NCBI RefSeq assembly: GCF_900447045.1
Contig: NZ_UAWH01000014.1
Location: 494,501 to 558,500 of the forward strand
Length of the DNA stretch: 64,000 nucleotides
Source of the DNA: Clostridium paraputrificum
Lineage (GTDB): Bacteria; Bacillota; Clostridia; Clostridiales; Clostridiaceae
Direction: 5' to 3'
Part shown: positions 53,651-62,617 of the stretch, in pieces
Position numbering within the stretch: the first letter of the stretch is position 1
How the letters are laid out: the number at the start of each line of letters is the position of its first letter
Position numbers and translations under genes: made by a program
The notes under the pieces: model-generated
Seen by the model: only the letters and a program-made list of their open reading frames with translations
Told to the model about the DNA's origin: nothing
Databases searched by the model: none

Positions 53651-54940
53651 ATGAAGAAAGTAGTAGATATAATTGTTGTAGGATTTGCAATATTTTCAAT
53701 GTTTTTCGGAGCAGGAAACTTAATATTTCCCCCATACATAGGTATGGCTTCAGGAAGTGGCTGGTTAATAAGTTACCTAGGATTTATTATTTCAGATGTA
53801 GGTATGATACTTTTATCAATTATTGCTATTGCAAAGGCTGGTTCTTATCAAGCTGTTTTAGGAAGGGCAGGTAAGAAATTTGGACTTGCTTTGGAAGTTA
53901 TTATAATGCTTTGTTTAGGGCCTATACTTATTATACCAAGAACTGGTGCAACGACTTTCGAAATAAGTATTGCTCCATTAACTAATTCAATTGGCCCTGT
54001 TATGTTTTCTATTGTATTCTTTGCTTTAACATTTATTTTAACAGTTAAGCCAAATAAGGTTGTTGATATTATAGGTAAGTTTTTAACTCCTATACTTTTA
54101 CTTACATTAGCTGCATTAATAGTAAAAGGGGTATTGTCTCCATTGGGTGAATTAAGTAGTGCTAGTGATTTACAAAGTTTATTCTCAACTGGACTTGCTC
54201 AAGGGTATCAAACCATGGATGCACTTGGATCAGGTGGAATTGCCGCACTTATTATAGCTACATTTTTAGCTAAGGGATACAAAGATAAAAAAGAAGTTAC
54301 AAGCCTTACTATAAAATCCTCATTAGTAGCAGCAGTAGGGCTTATATTGATATATTCTGGATTAGCGTACTTAGGAGCTACTGTTTCTAATATTTATAAT
54401 ACTAGTATATCTCAAACTGCATTACTAATTGCTATAACAAAAGGTTTATTAGGCTCCTCTGGAGGAATTTTATTAAGTATAGTAGTTGCTTTTGCTTGCC
54501 TTACTACATCTATAGGTTTAACTTCTGTTACAGCTAGATATTTTGAAGAACTTAGTAATAGAAAAATTAAATATCAGCATTTGGTTACGTTGATTTGTGT
54601 CTTTAGTGCTGTTATTTCTAATTTTGGTGTTGATAAAATAATTTCTATAGCAGCTCCAATATTAACAATACTTTATCCAGTAGCTCTTGTTTTAGTTTTA
54701 ATGGTATCTTTTAAAAATATATTTACTAAGGATTCTATATATAAAGGTGCAGCTTATGCTACTTTACTTGTAAGTACTCTTACTGTTATAGATAGTTTAG
54801 GTATTAATATAAACTTTATTCATGCACTTCCTTTTGATAGATTAGGATTTAATTGGATAATACCAGCAATAATAGGAGGAATACTAGGTACTTTTATTTT
54901 TAAAGATAAGTCAATTGATTTAACGATGGATGTATCATAA
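53651..54940 (+). CDS. brnQ: Branched-chain amino acid carrier BrnQ
   Basis: I choose the ATG at 53651, which follows AAGGGGTAAC. The upstream in-frame ATG at 53582 lacks a ribosome binding site and adds a charged tail. The 429-aa protein has 12 membrane segments and the BrnQ start FAIFSMFFGAGNLIFPPYIG. It imports Leu, Ile and Val with Na+ or H+. The group II intron sits 80 bp upstream, between this gene and a terminator-bearing leader, so transcription may depend on readthrough and splicing. Confidence 0.93.
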   Translation: MKKVVDIIVVGFAIFSMFFGAGNLIFPPYIGMASGSGWLISYLGFIISDVGMILLSIIAIAKAGSYQAVLGRAGKKFGLALEVIIMLCLGPILIIPRTGATTFEISIAPLTNSIGPVMFSIVFFALTFILTVKPNKVVDIIGKFLTPILLLTLAALIVKGVLSPLGELSSASDLQSLFSTGLAQGYQTMDALGSGGIAALIIATFLAKGYKDKKEVTSLTIKSSLVAAVGLILIYSGLAYLGATVSNIYNTSISQTALLIAITKGLLGSSGGILLSIVVAFACLTTSIGLTSVTARYFEELSNRKIKYQHLVTLICVFSAVISNFGVDKIISIAAPILTILYPVALVLVLMVSFKNIFTKDSIYKGAAYATLLVSTLTVIDSLGININFIHALPFDRLGFNWIIPAIIGGILGTFIFKDKSIDLTMDVS

Positions 54941-54976
54941 GAATATAAGTGAAGTTTTACTGTGTATAATAAAATG

Positions 54977-55010
54977 ACCCAACAGTTAAAATTAGCTGTT
55001 GGGTTATTTT
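54977..55010 (+). terminator. Terminator after brnQ
   Basis: ACCCAACAG pairs with CTGTTGGGT and is followed by a TTATTTT tail. Confidence 0.85.
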
Positions 55011-55026
55011 GTGAATTTCACTATAT

Positions 55027-55059
55027 AAAAAAATCCTTACATAATGTAAGGATTTTTTT
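55027..55059. terminator. Bidirectional terminator, serves the tRNA gene
   Basis: AAAAATCCTTACAT pairs with ATGTAAGGATTTTT. It starts one base after the encoded CCA of the minus-strand tRNA and has A and T runs on both sides. Confidence 0.85.
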
Positions 55060-55135
<76 letters not shown>

Positions 55136-55377
55136 ATATTAAGTTTTAAGTTTGCATCAGCTAACTTGTATTCTTAGTATATAGGTTAGGTATTATAATG
55201 TCAAAATTAAAATGCACCATATTATGTTGTGAGAGAAGAAGAGGTTATTTAGAAGCATATATACCTCTAAATGCTATATAAAACAAAAAACTAGAATAAT
55301 CATAGAGATTAAAAAACAAAAGAAAATTATTGATTGGATATTACAGATGTATGAAATATCTAAGTATTAGCTAAATG
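55136..55377. other. Gene-free stretch upstream of tRNA
   Basis: I see no gene. It must hold the tRNA promoter (read on the minus strand) and perhaps the end of the convergent-side transcript. A weak hairpin, GAGGTTAT with ATATACCTC, lies at about 55240-55267. Confidence 0.4.
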
Positions 55378-55896
55378 CTAACTATTTTTACTTTTATATT
55401 CTTTAAAAAGAATAACTATAAGTGATATTAGCAGAAGTAAAGTCACAAGGGGAAGAAATAAAAAAAGTATTGAAAATCGTCCTATTAATGAATCATCTCT
55501 AAATATTGGAGCAAGACTTGCGTCAGAATATTTAACATTAAATAGTGGAATTTTACCTTCAGCAGAATCATTATATGTCCCAACAACTTTTCCATATATA
55601 TAAAAGTCCCCTAATAAGACAGGGTCATTTACAGCATAATTAGGAAGATTACCAGTAAGTTGTATATATTTTGGATTAGCATCTGGATAAGTATTTTTAA
55701 TAGTATTCCAAAGCTTATTTTTATCTTCTTTTAAGTAATAAAGAGGACCTGTTGTTACTTGTAAGTGAACTTTTATTTTAATGTCATCTTTAGATAACTC
55801 TTTTTTAGGAGTAATTCTAGTAGGAATAAAGTAATATAGTGTTATTGGAATAAATAATAACAATGCTATAATAATACACAATTTTATTTGCTTCAT
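55378..55896 (-). CDS. Membrane protein with two anchors, 172 aa
   Basis: I choose the ATG at 55896, after AGAAGGATTG, because the in-frame ATG 60 bases upstream has no ribosome binding site. There is one membrane segment at about 6-24 and another at about 138-162, with an extracytoplasmic beta-rich domain between them (KVVGTYNDSAEGKIPLFNVKY). The tail is basic. The layout recalls DUF3592-type proteins, but this is not certain. It is monocistronic. Confidence 0.6.
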   Translation of the reverse strand: MKQIKLCIIIALLLFIPITLYYFIPTRITPKKELSKDDIKIKVHLQVTTGPLYYLKEDKNKLWNTIKNTYPDANPKYIQLTGNLPNYAVNDPVLLGDFYIYGKVVGTYNDSAEGKIPLFNVKYSDASLAPIFRDDSLIGRFSILFLFLPLVTLLLLISLIVILFKEYKSKNS

Positions 55897-56245
55897 AAAA
55901 TCAATCCTTCTAGTATTATAATAAAATATTATATTACTAGTTGAGATAAATGGCAAATTATATCGGGTGAGTGAATAAAGATAATAGAATTATATATTTT
56001 AATTTATACTTTAAATTAATGAGAAAAGTATTTAAAATATATACAATAAATGTAAAATTAGGTATAATTAAACTGTGGGAAACCATAGATATGATATTTA
56101 TTTTTGTAGAGAGAGGAGGGAGATTAAAAAGTTAATAAATTAATTCGAAATCATATCTATTAATTATAGAAAGTGTTAAAAAGTTCATAGTAGGGTAAGG
56201 AGTAATATTAGAAAATAAAACTAGGAAGATTTAGGAGAGGAAAAT
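55897..56245 (+). promoter_or_regulatory. Long leader of the beta-galactosidase gene
   Basis: About 350 bp without a gene. GTATAAT at 56072-56078 can be a -10 box. TAGATATGAT (56086-56095) pairs perfectly with ATCATATCTA (56150-56159) across a 54-nt purine-rich loop with GAGAGGAGGGAG. A second purine-rich tract and the true ribosome binding site (TAGGAGAGG) follow. The inverted repeat may be a regulatory hairpin or an operator pair. Confidence 0.45.
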
Positions 56246-59200
56246 ATGAAAAGTAGAAATTTAAAAAATACGAAAAGATTTACCTCATTACTCTTAGCAA
56301 GTACTCTAGTATTATCTGTAGTAGATTTAGGTTCAGTGAAATTTGTAAAAGCGGTAGATACGCAATTTGCAGGAGAAGAATGGTATGACCAAATTAGCAC
56401 TATAGAAGTAAATCGTGAGTCAGCAAGATCTACATTTACTCCATATGAAACTATTGAAAAAGCATTGAAGCATGAAAAGTCAGCATTAGATAATCTAGAT
56501 GAAACAGGTTCAAAGTGGTATCAAAGCTTGAATGGAACATGGGATTTTAAGTGGGCTGAAAAACCTGCAGATCGTGAAAACGATTTAAGAGGTGATGAAG
56601 CTAAAAATTATAAGGAAGACTGGAATACAGAAGGCTGGGATAAGATTGAAGTCCCAAGTAATATACAAACTCAGAGAGATGAAAATGGTGATTTTAAATA
56701 TGACACACCAATTTATACAAATCAGACATATCCTTGGGCAAATTATGAATCAGTAAACTATAATACAAATGGAAAGGATAAGCCTGTTGCACCAACTGTT
56801 AAAAATAGCGTTGGCCAATATAAGAGAACTTTCGTTTTACCAGAGGACTGGGACGGTAGACAAACCTTTGTTTCTTTCCAAGGCGTGGAATCAGCATTCT
56901 ATTTATATATAAATGGAGAAAGAGTAGGGTATGCTGAAGATAGTTATACTGCTGATGAATTTAATATTACTGAATATCTTAAACCAGGAGAAAACACAAT
57001 TGCAGTTGAGGTATATAGGTGGTCAACAGGAAGCTATTTAGAGAATCAAGACTTCATTCGTTTAAGTGGTATTTTTAGAGATGTATTTTTATATTCAAAA
57101 TCAGATGTAGAGATTCGTGATATTTTCGTGAAAACTGATTTAGATGAAGAATATAAAGATGCTGTACTTACATTAGAAACTGATGTAAGAAGTTTAAGTC
57201 CAGAGAAGTCTGGCAAGTATACAGTAAAAGCTGATTTATACGAAATAGATAGTGATAAGAAACTTTGGAATGAACCACTTTCTTATGATATAGAAGTAAG
57301 TGCAGGAAAAGCTACAGTTGAAGAGAGAGCAGATGATAAGGGACAAAGGGGGACAGGATCTAAAGAGGTTACTAACCCTAAAAAGTGGTTTGCAGATACA
57401 CCAAATCTTTATAGATTGTTAATTCAATTAGAAGATGAAAATGGTAATGTGATTGAAACAACTTGTCAAAGAGTTGGATTTAGAGAAATTGATAAAGTTG
57501 ATATAAATGAAGCAGGTCAAGAGCAAGCTCAAATTAATGGTAAAAAGATCATGTTTAGAGGAACTAATAGACATGAGACTGATCATATAAATGGTAGAGC
57601 TCTTACAAGAGAAGATATAAAAGAAGACTTAGTAACAATGAAACAATTCAATGTTAATGCAATTAGGACATCACATTATCCTAATAATCCATATACTTAT
57701 GCGTTAGCAGATGAATTAGGCTTGTATATATGTGATGAGTCAAATGTTGAATCACATAAAGGGGCAATTGAAGCTGATATACCATCAGGTGAGTCAGAGT
57801 GGAATAATTCTGTTATGGATAGAACAATAAATATGGTGGAAAGAGATAAGAATCATCCATCTGTTGTAATTTGGTCTTTAGGAAATGAAGCAACTTATAG
57901 AACTTACCCTATGAATGATAGTTATTGTTTTTATAATTCTACTCAATGGATTTTAGAACGTGATCCATCAAGATTAAGAAAATATGAAAGAGATAACCGT
58001 TATACAAAGGGAAATAGAGAACAATCAATGGTAGATATTTATTCATCACAATACTGGGGAGTATCATCAGTAGTTGGACACGTAACTAATACCAATAATA
58101 AGGCTCCTTATATTCAATCTGAATATGCACATGCCATGGGAAATGCACTAGGAAACTTTAAAGAGTACTGGGATGTATTTAGAAATTATGAAAATGCCCA
58201 AGGTGGATTCATATGGGATTGGATGGATCAGTCAATTGCTACAAAGATTAAAAATACTACAAAGTATTACGTGAAAAATGCAGATGGAACTGAATCAGAA
58301 ATAAAAGGAACATTGGAAAATGGAAGAGAAGGAAAAGCCTTAAGAGGAAAGACTTTTGTTCCAAGTGTAAATGCAAATAGTGATGAATTAACATTATCAG
58401 CATGGGTGAAATTAGATGGAATGACAGGAAGCGATCAAGCGATCATTTCTAAAGGTGATAATGGTTATAATTTAAAAATATCTAAAGCAAACAATAAAAT
58501 TGAGTTCTTTGTAGATGGATGGAGCAGTGGTACTTTAACTGTTGATTTTCCTAGTGAAAAAATAGGAAAGTGGACAAACATTGTAGGCACATATGCAAAT
58601 GGCAAATATTCTTTATATATAGATGGAGAAATGGTTGGAGAAAAGAGTATCTCAAAGAATACTCCAGTAGATAGCGTAAGCTATAATATAGGAATTGGTG
58701 ATGACCCACAATACAATGGCCGTGCTTTTAACGGTTTAATTGATAACGTGATGGTTTTAAAGAAAGCGCTTACTAAACAAGAAATTCAAGAAAACTACAA
58801 AGTTCCTCAAGAAGATATAGTATATTCTATGAATTTTAATGAAAATGAAATTAGAGAAGAAAGAACAAATTACCCAGAAGGAGAATATTTCTTTGGATAT
58901 GGTGGAGACTGGGGAGAAAAAGTTACTGATAATGATTTTTGTGCAAATGGGCTAATGAATGCAGATAGAACTCCATCTGATGAGTTGTATGAAGTTAAAA
59001 AAGTACATCAAGAAGTTTCATTCTATGATGACGGACAAGCTAAAGATGGAACAGTTAGAATAGTAAACGAATTCTTAAATACAAACTTAAATGAATACGA
59101 TATAAGTTGGAAGCTTTTAATTGATAATGGAATTAAAGCTCAAGGAAAGCTTTCAGAAGAGCAAAAAAATATTTTACCTGGTGAAGAAAAGACTATTCAA

Positions 59201-62191
59201 TTAGATTTACCAGAAATGCAAATAGTAGAAGGTTCTGATTATATATTAGAATTCAGTGTAACATTAAAAGAAGATCAACCATGGGCAGGAGAATACTATG
59301 GACATAAGGGTGATGAGATAGCTTTCGAGCAACTTATGTTAAACTATACACCAGAAGTGGCTCGTCCATCTATTGATGTAAGTGAAAATGATCCAATAAA
59401 TGTAGAAGAAAAAGAGGATTCAACAGTTATTACTGGTGGAGAAAATAGCGATAAATTCTCTGTTACAGTTGATAAAAATACTGGATATATAACAAATTAT
59501 ACAGTAAATGGAGAGGTTCTATTAAAAGAAGGACCAAAACCAAATTATTGGAGAGCAAGAGTAAGTAATGATCCAAACTTTACAGATGGTATGAAAAATG
59601 CAGCTGATAATTTTAAGGTTAATAATTATACTGTAGATGTAAAAGATAAGGTGGTTTCAGTACATGTAGATGGAACTATTGAAGGAATAGATTCACCAAA
59701 CTCAATTGATTATATAATTTATGCAAATGGTGATATTGTAGTAAGCAATAGCTTTACACCAGCAAATTCTAATGCAGTTGGCGAAATTGCTAGAATTGGT
59801 ATGAAGATGATAGTTCCAGAAGGATATGAAAATATCACTTATTATGGTAGAGGGCCTCAAGAGAACTATATCGATAGAAATACAGGGGCTAAGATTGGAA
59901 TTTATAAGGATACAGTAACTAATTCCTTCTCAAATAAATATGTTAGACCACAAGAGAATGGAAATAAGACAGATGTTAGATGGACTGCTTTAACCAATGG
60001 TGAAAATGGTAAAGGTATAATGGTAGTTGCCGAGGATAAGATGGAAACAAGTGCACTACATTATAAAGCTGAAGACATCTATAATACTTGGAAGAACTTA
60101 GGCCACCCATACCAAGTTCCTACTATCGATGATACTGTATTAACAGTAGATTATGCTCAAAGAGGTCTTGGTAATGCAAGCTGTGGTCCTGGTCCATTAG
60201 GTGAATATATTTTAAATAAAGGTGAAACTTATACACATTCATTTAGAATTACTCCAATTACAAAAGCTGCATCTAATGATAGTGAATTTGTAAAAGAGAG
60301 AATGGAAAATAGTAAGTTAAATCCAAATTCAATAATGCCAGTTACTGATATAACTTTAGATGGTGTTTCTTTAGATGGATTTGAGCCTTTAAGAACTGAA
60401 TATAATTATGAGTTATTTGATAAAGAAGGGCTTACATTCCCTAAGGTAGAAGCTGTTGCTACAGATGAAAATGTAAAATTAGAAATTACTCAGGCTACAA
60501 AGGAAAATCCTGTAGCTACAATTAAAGCAACTTCCTCTTATGGTATAGAAAAGATATATACTATAAAGTTTAATTTAGTAGATCAAATGTATGTAAGTGA
60601 CATGGAGTGGATAGTTGATAAGGGCGGATACAGTTCAAACCAAAGGGATCTTTGCACATGTGGTAGTCCTTTAGGTGTTTGGGTTGATGGAGTTAAGACT
60701 TCATTTAAAAAGGGTGTTGGATCACATGCACCTTCTGAAGTAACAATTAATGTTGAAGGTAAAGATGCTACAAACTTTACTGCAATTGCAGGAATTGGAA
60801 TGGAGCAAGGTGGAAATAGTAATGTTAACTTTGTAGTAAAGGTTGATGGTAAAGAAGTATTCCGTAAGAATGATGTGATGTTTAAAACTTCAGTTCCAGT
60901 AAATGTAGATATTCGTGGAGCTAAAACAGTATCACTTATTACAGAAACTAATGGTGCAGATTCAAATGATCATGCTGTATGGGCTGATGCAAAATTGGTA
61001 AATACTGTAACAAAAGTAGATTTAGAATCTGCTATAGCTGAATATGAAACAATTGCTGAATCAAAGGATGATTATACAGCTAATAGTTTTGAAGCATATA
61101 CAGAGTCATATAATAGTGCAAAGGATATATTATTATCTGAGAATGCAACACAAAAACAAGTTGATGATGCTACAGAGACTTTAATTTCTGCTAAGAACTC
61201 TCTTGTTTATATTAAGGATTTAAAATTAAAGGTAGAAGAATATGAAGCATTAGATAAAGATCTATTTGTTGAAGAAAGTTATAATAAGTTACAAGATGCA
61301 TTAGTAAAAGGAAATGAAGTATTATCAAATCCAGCAGCAACAAAAGAGCAAGTAACAGAAATAATGGCTCAACTACAAGATGCATTTGCAAATCTAATTC
61401 CATTAGATGAGAATAGAAAAGCTTTGATTAGTATTATTGATGAATTTAATAAGAAGGATGAAGAATCTTATACAGAAGCATCATGGAATGCTTATAAAGA
61501 GTTTATTGATAGTGTTATCGATACACTAAATAATCCAAAGGCTACTGATGAAGAAATTCAATTAATAATATCACAAGCACCAGGAAAAGTTGAAGCATTA
61601 GTAGATTTAACATTATTAAAAGAAGCTATTAATAATTTAGTTCCTCATGATGAAGTAAATTATACAGTAAATTCATGGAGTGAATATATTAGTACAGTAG
61701 AATCAGCAAAAACAATATTAAACAAATCAGATGCAAGTAAAGATGAGGTAAATGCAGCAGTAGAAAGCTTAAAATCAATAGATGATAAGCTAGTTGATGT
61801 ATCTGAGTTGAAAGAGTTAATTTCACAAGCTGAAAAGTTAGAAGAGAAAAATTATGAATCTGATGCTTGGAAAACATTAAAAGAGCAAATTGAAGAAGCA
61901 AAAAATGCATTAATAGATGGCTCAAAAGATGAAATAACAGGTATCATGAAGGCGTTAAAGGATGCAATGGATAATACAAAAGTACCTGAAAAACCAGAAA
62001 ATCCAAATCCAGAACCACCAGTTGATACTCCAACTGAAAAACCAGGGGAGACTCCTGGACAAGGAAATGGTAGTGGAACTAATGGAACTGTTACAACTGG
62101 AGATAGAAATAACGTATGGCCTATAGTAGCTGTAAATGGTATAGCTATGATGGTTGGTGGATTCCTATTTATGCTAAAGAAGAAGCATTAA
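56246..62191 (+). CDS. Cell-surface GH2 beta-galactosidase, multidomain, 1981 aa
   Basis: Domains in order: signal peptide (1-36); GH2 sugar-binding and Ig-like domains (about 85-425); TIM barrel from FRGTNRHETDH (about 437), with acid/base Glu548 in SLGNEA and nucleophile Glu626 in IQSEYAHAMGN; a LamG-like domain (about 699-849) inserted between WDWMDQ and YGGDWG of the barrel; bgal small-chain-like domains (to about 1350); a short cadherin-like/Big domain (about 1365-1445); an NPCBM-like domain (about 1449-1587); five FIVAR-like helical repeats (about 1591-1908); a Pro-rich spacer; and a C-terminal membrane helix with a KKKH tail. A sortase-type end is present (TVTTGD, hydrophobic, basic), but no LPxTG is readable. 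It would release galactose from glycans at the cell surface. Confidence 0.92.
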   Translation: MKSRNLKNTKRFTSLLLASTLVLSVVDLGSVKFVKAVDTQFAGEEWYDQISTIEVNRESARSTFTPYETIEKALKHEKSALDNLDETGSKWYQSLNGTWDFKWAEKPADRENDLRGDEAKNYKEDWNTEGWDKIEVPSNIQTQRDENGDFKYDTPIYTNQTYPWANYESVNYNTNGKDKPVAPTVKNSVGQYKRTFVLPEDWDGRQTFVSFQGVESAFYLYINGERVGYAEDSYTADEFNITEYLKPGENTIAVEVYRWSTGSYLENQDFIRLSGIFRDVFLYSKSDVEIRDIFVKTDLDEEYKDAVLTLETDVRSLSPEKSGKYTVKADLYEIDSDKKLWNEPLSYDIEVSAGKATVEERADDKGQRGTGSKEVTNPKKWFADTPNLYRLLIQLEDENGNVIETTCQRVGFREIDKVDINEAGQEQAQINGKKIMFRGTNRHETDHINGRALTREDIKEDLVTMKQFNVNAIRTSHYPNNPYTYALADELGLYICDESNVESHKGAIEADIPSGESEWNNSVMDRTINMVERDKNHPSVVIWSLGNEATYRTYPMNDSYCFYNSTQWILERDPSRLRKYERDNRYTKGNREQSMVDIYSSQYWGVSSVVGHVTNTNNKAPYIQSEYAHAMGNALGNFKEYWDVFRNYENAQGGFIWDWMDQSIATKIKNTTKYYVKNADGTESEIKGTLENGREGKALRGKTFVPSVNANSDELTLSAWVKLDGMTGSDQAIISKGDNGYNLKISKANNKIEFFVDGWSSGTLTVDFPSEKIGKWTNIVGTYANGKYSLYIDGEMVGEKSISKNTPVDSVSYNIGIGDDPQYNGRAFNGLIDNVMVLKKALTKQEIQENYKVPQEDIVYSMNFNENEIREERTNYPEGEYFFGYGGDWGEKVTDNDFCANGLMNADRTPSDELYEVKKVHQEVSFYDDGQAKDGTVRIVNEFLNTNLNEYDISWKLLIDNGIKAQGKLSEEQKNILPGEEKTIQLDLPEMQIVEGSDYILEFSVTLKEDQPWAGEYYGHKGDEIAFEQLMLNYTPEVARPSIDVSENDPINVEEKEDSTVITGGENSDKFSVTVDKNTGYITNYTVNGEVLLKEGPKPNYWRARVSNDPNFTDGMKNAADNFKVNNYTVDVKDKVVSVHVDGTIEGIDSPNSIDYIIYANGDIVVSNSFTPANSNAVGEIARIGMKMIVPEGYENITYYGRGPQENYIDRNTGAKIGIYKDTVTNSFSNKYVRPQENGNKTDVRWTALTNGENGKGIMVVAEDKMETSALHYKAEDIYNTWKNLGHPYQVPTIDDTVLTVDYAQRGLGNASCGPGPLGEYILNKGETYTHSFRITPITKAASNDSEFVKERMENSKLNPNSIMPVTDITLDGVSLDGFEPLRTEYNYELFDKEGLTFPKVEAVATDENVKLEITQATKENPVATIKATSSYGIEKIYTIKFNLVDQMYVSDMEWIVDKGGYSSNQRDLCTCGSPLGVWVDGVKTSFKKGVGSHAPSEVTINVEGKDATNFTAIAGIGMEQGGNSNVNFVVKVDGKEVFRKNDVMFKTSVPVNVDIRGAKTVSLITETNGADSNDHAVWADAKLVNTVTKVDLESAIAEYETIAESKDDYTANSFEAYTESYNSAKDILLSENATQKQVDDATETLISAKNSLVYIKDLKLKVEEYEALDKDLFVEESYNKLQDALVKGNEVLSNPAATKEQVTEIMAQLQDAFANLIPLDENRKALISIIDEFNKKDEESYTEASWNAYKEFIDSVIDTLNNPKATDEEIQLIISQAPGKVEALVDLTLLKEAINNLVPHDEVNYTVNSWSEYISTVESAKTILNKSDASKDEVNAAVESLKSIDDKLVDVSELKELISQAEKLEEKNYESDAWKTLKEQIEEAKNALIDGSKDEITGIMKALKDAMDNTKVPEKPENPNPEPPVDTPTEKPGETPGQGNGSGTNGTVTTGDRNNVWPIVAVNGIAMMVGGFLFMLKKKH

Positions 62192-62214
62192 TTTTGAAAT
62201 AATAAAGAATTAAG

Positions 62215-62272
62215 GGGCTGTATAAGGATAAGGTAAAAAACTTAATCTGATACAGCCCATTTTTATTTTTGT
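62215..62272 (+). terminator. Terminator after beta-galactosidase gene
   Basis: GGGCTGTAT (62215-62223) pairs with ATACAGCCC (62250-62258) and is followed by ATTTTTATTTTT. Confidence 0.85.
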
Positions 62273-62367
62273 TAGTTATATACTAAAAAGTTATGTCTAT
62301 TAGCAAACTACAAGAAGAACTTTTATTCTTCAGAGGTATTTTGAAAAGTATATTTTCGAAACTAAGA

Positions 62368-62450
62368 AAATGAAACATTAAATTCTAATGAACCGCAGTA
62401 TAACGAATGATGAGATGAAGATAAATAAAATAATTGTTTAGCTTCTACTT
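62368..62450 (+). mobile_element. Relic of the 3' end of a group II intron
   Basis: The stretch AAATGAAACATTAAATTCTA, GAACCGCAGTATAACGAA and ATAAATAAAATAATTGTTTAG aligns with the last 100 bp of the intron at 51649-53568 (from 53470 on), with about 15 bp of domain V lost. It ends CTTCTACTTGG instead of CTCCTACTCGAT. It lies about 100 bp after the beta-galactosidase terminator, again the class C target setting. The 5' intron parts are absent. Confidence 0.75.
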
Positions 62451-62617
62451 GGTTTCTTGAAATTATTATTCCTTGGAACCTTGAAAGAGTCACATAGATA
62501 AATATAGGATAAAATACATAAATTGTAATTAAAAATTACAAAACTTCTATCTTATATTAAATTCAATTATTATATATCATTAAGAATGTAAGAGGGAAGT
62601 AATTGGAGGAGATTAAA
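62451..62617 (+). other. Gene-free promoter region of the BglG-type regulator
   Basis: I see no gene. The strong ribosome binding site TTGGAGGAG at 62603-62611 precedes the GTG of the next gene. No antiterminator-type RAT hairpin was recognised. Confidence 0.4.

Noticed and set aside
61212-61925. Leu-rich minus-strand frames within the beta-galactosidase gene
   Set aside because: They are antisense shadows of the repetitive helical FIVAR region and have low-complexity composition.
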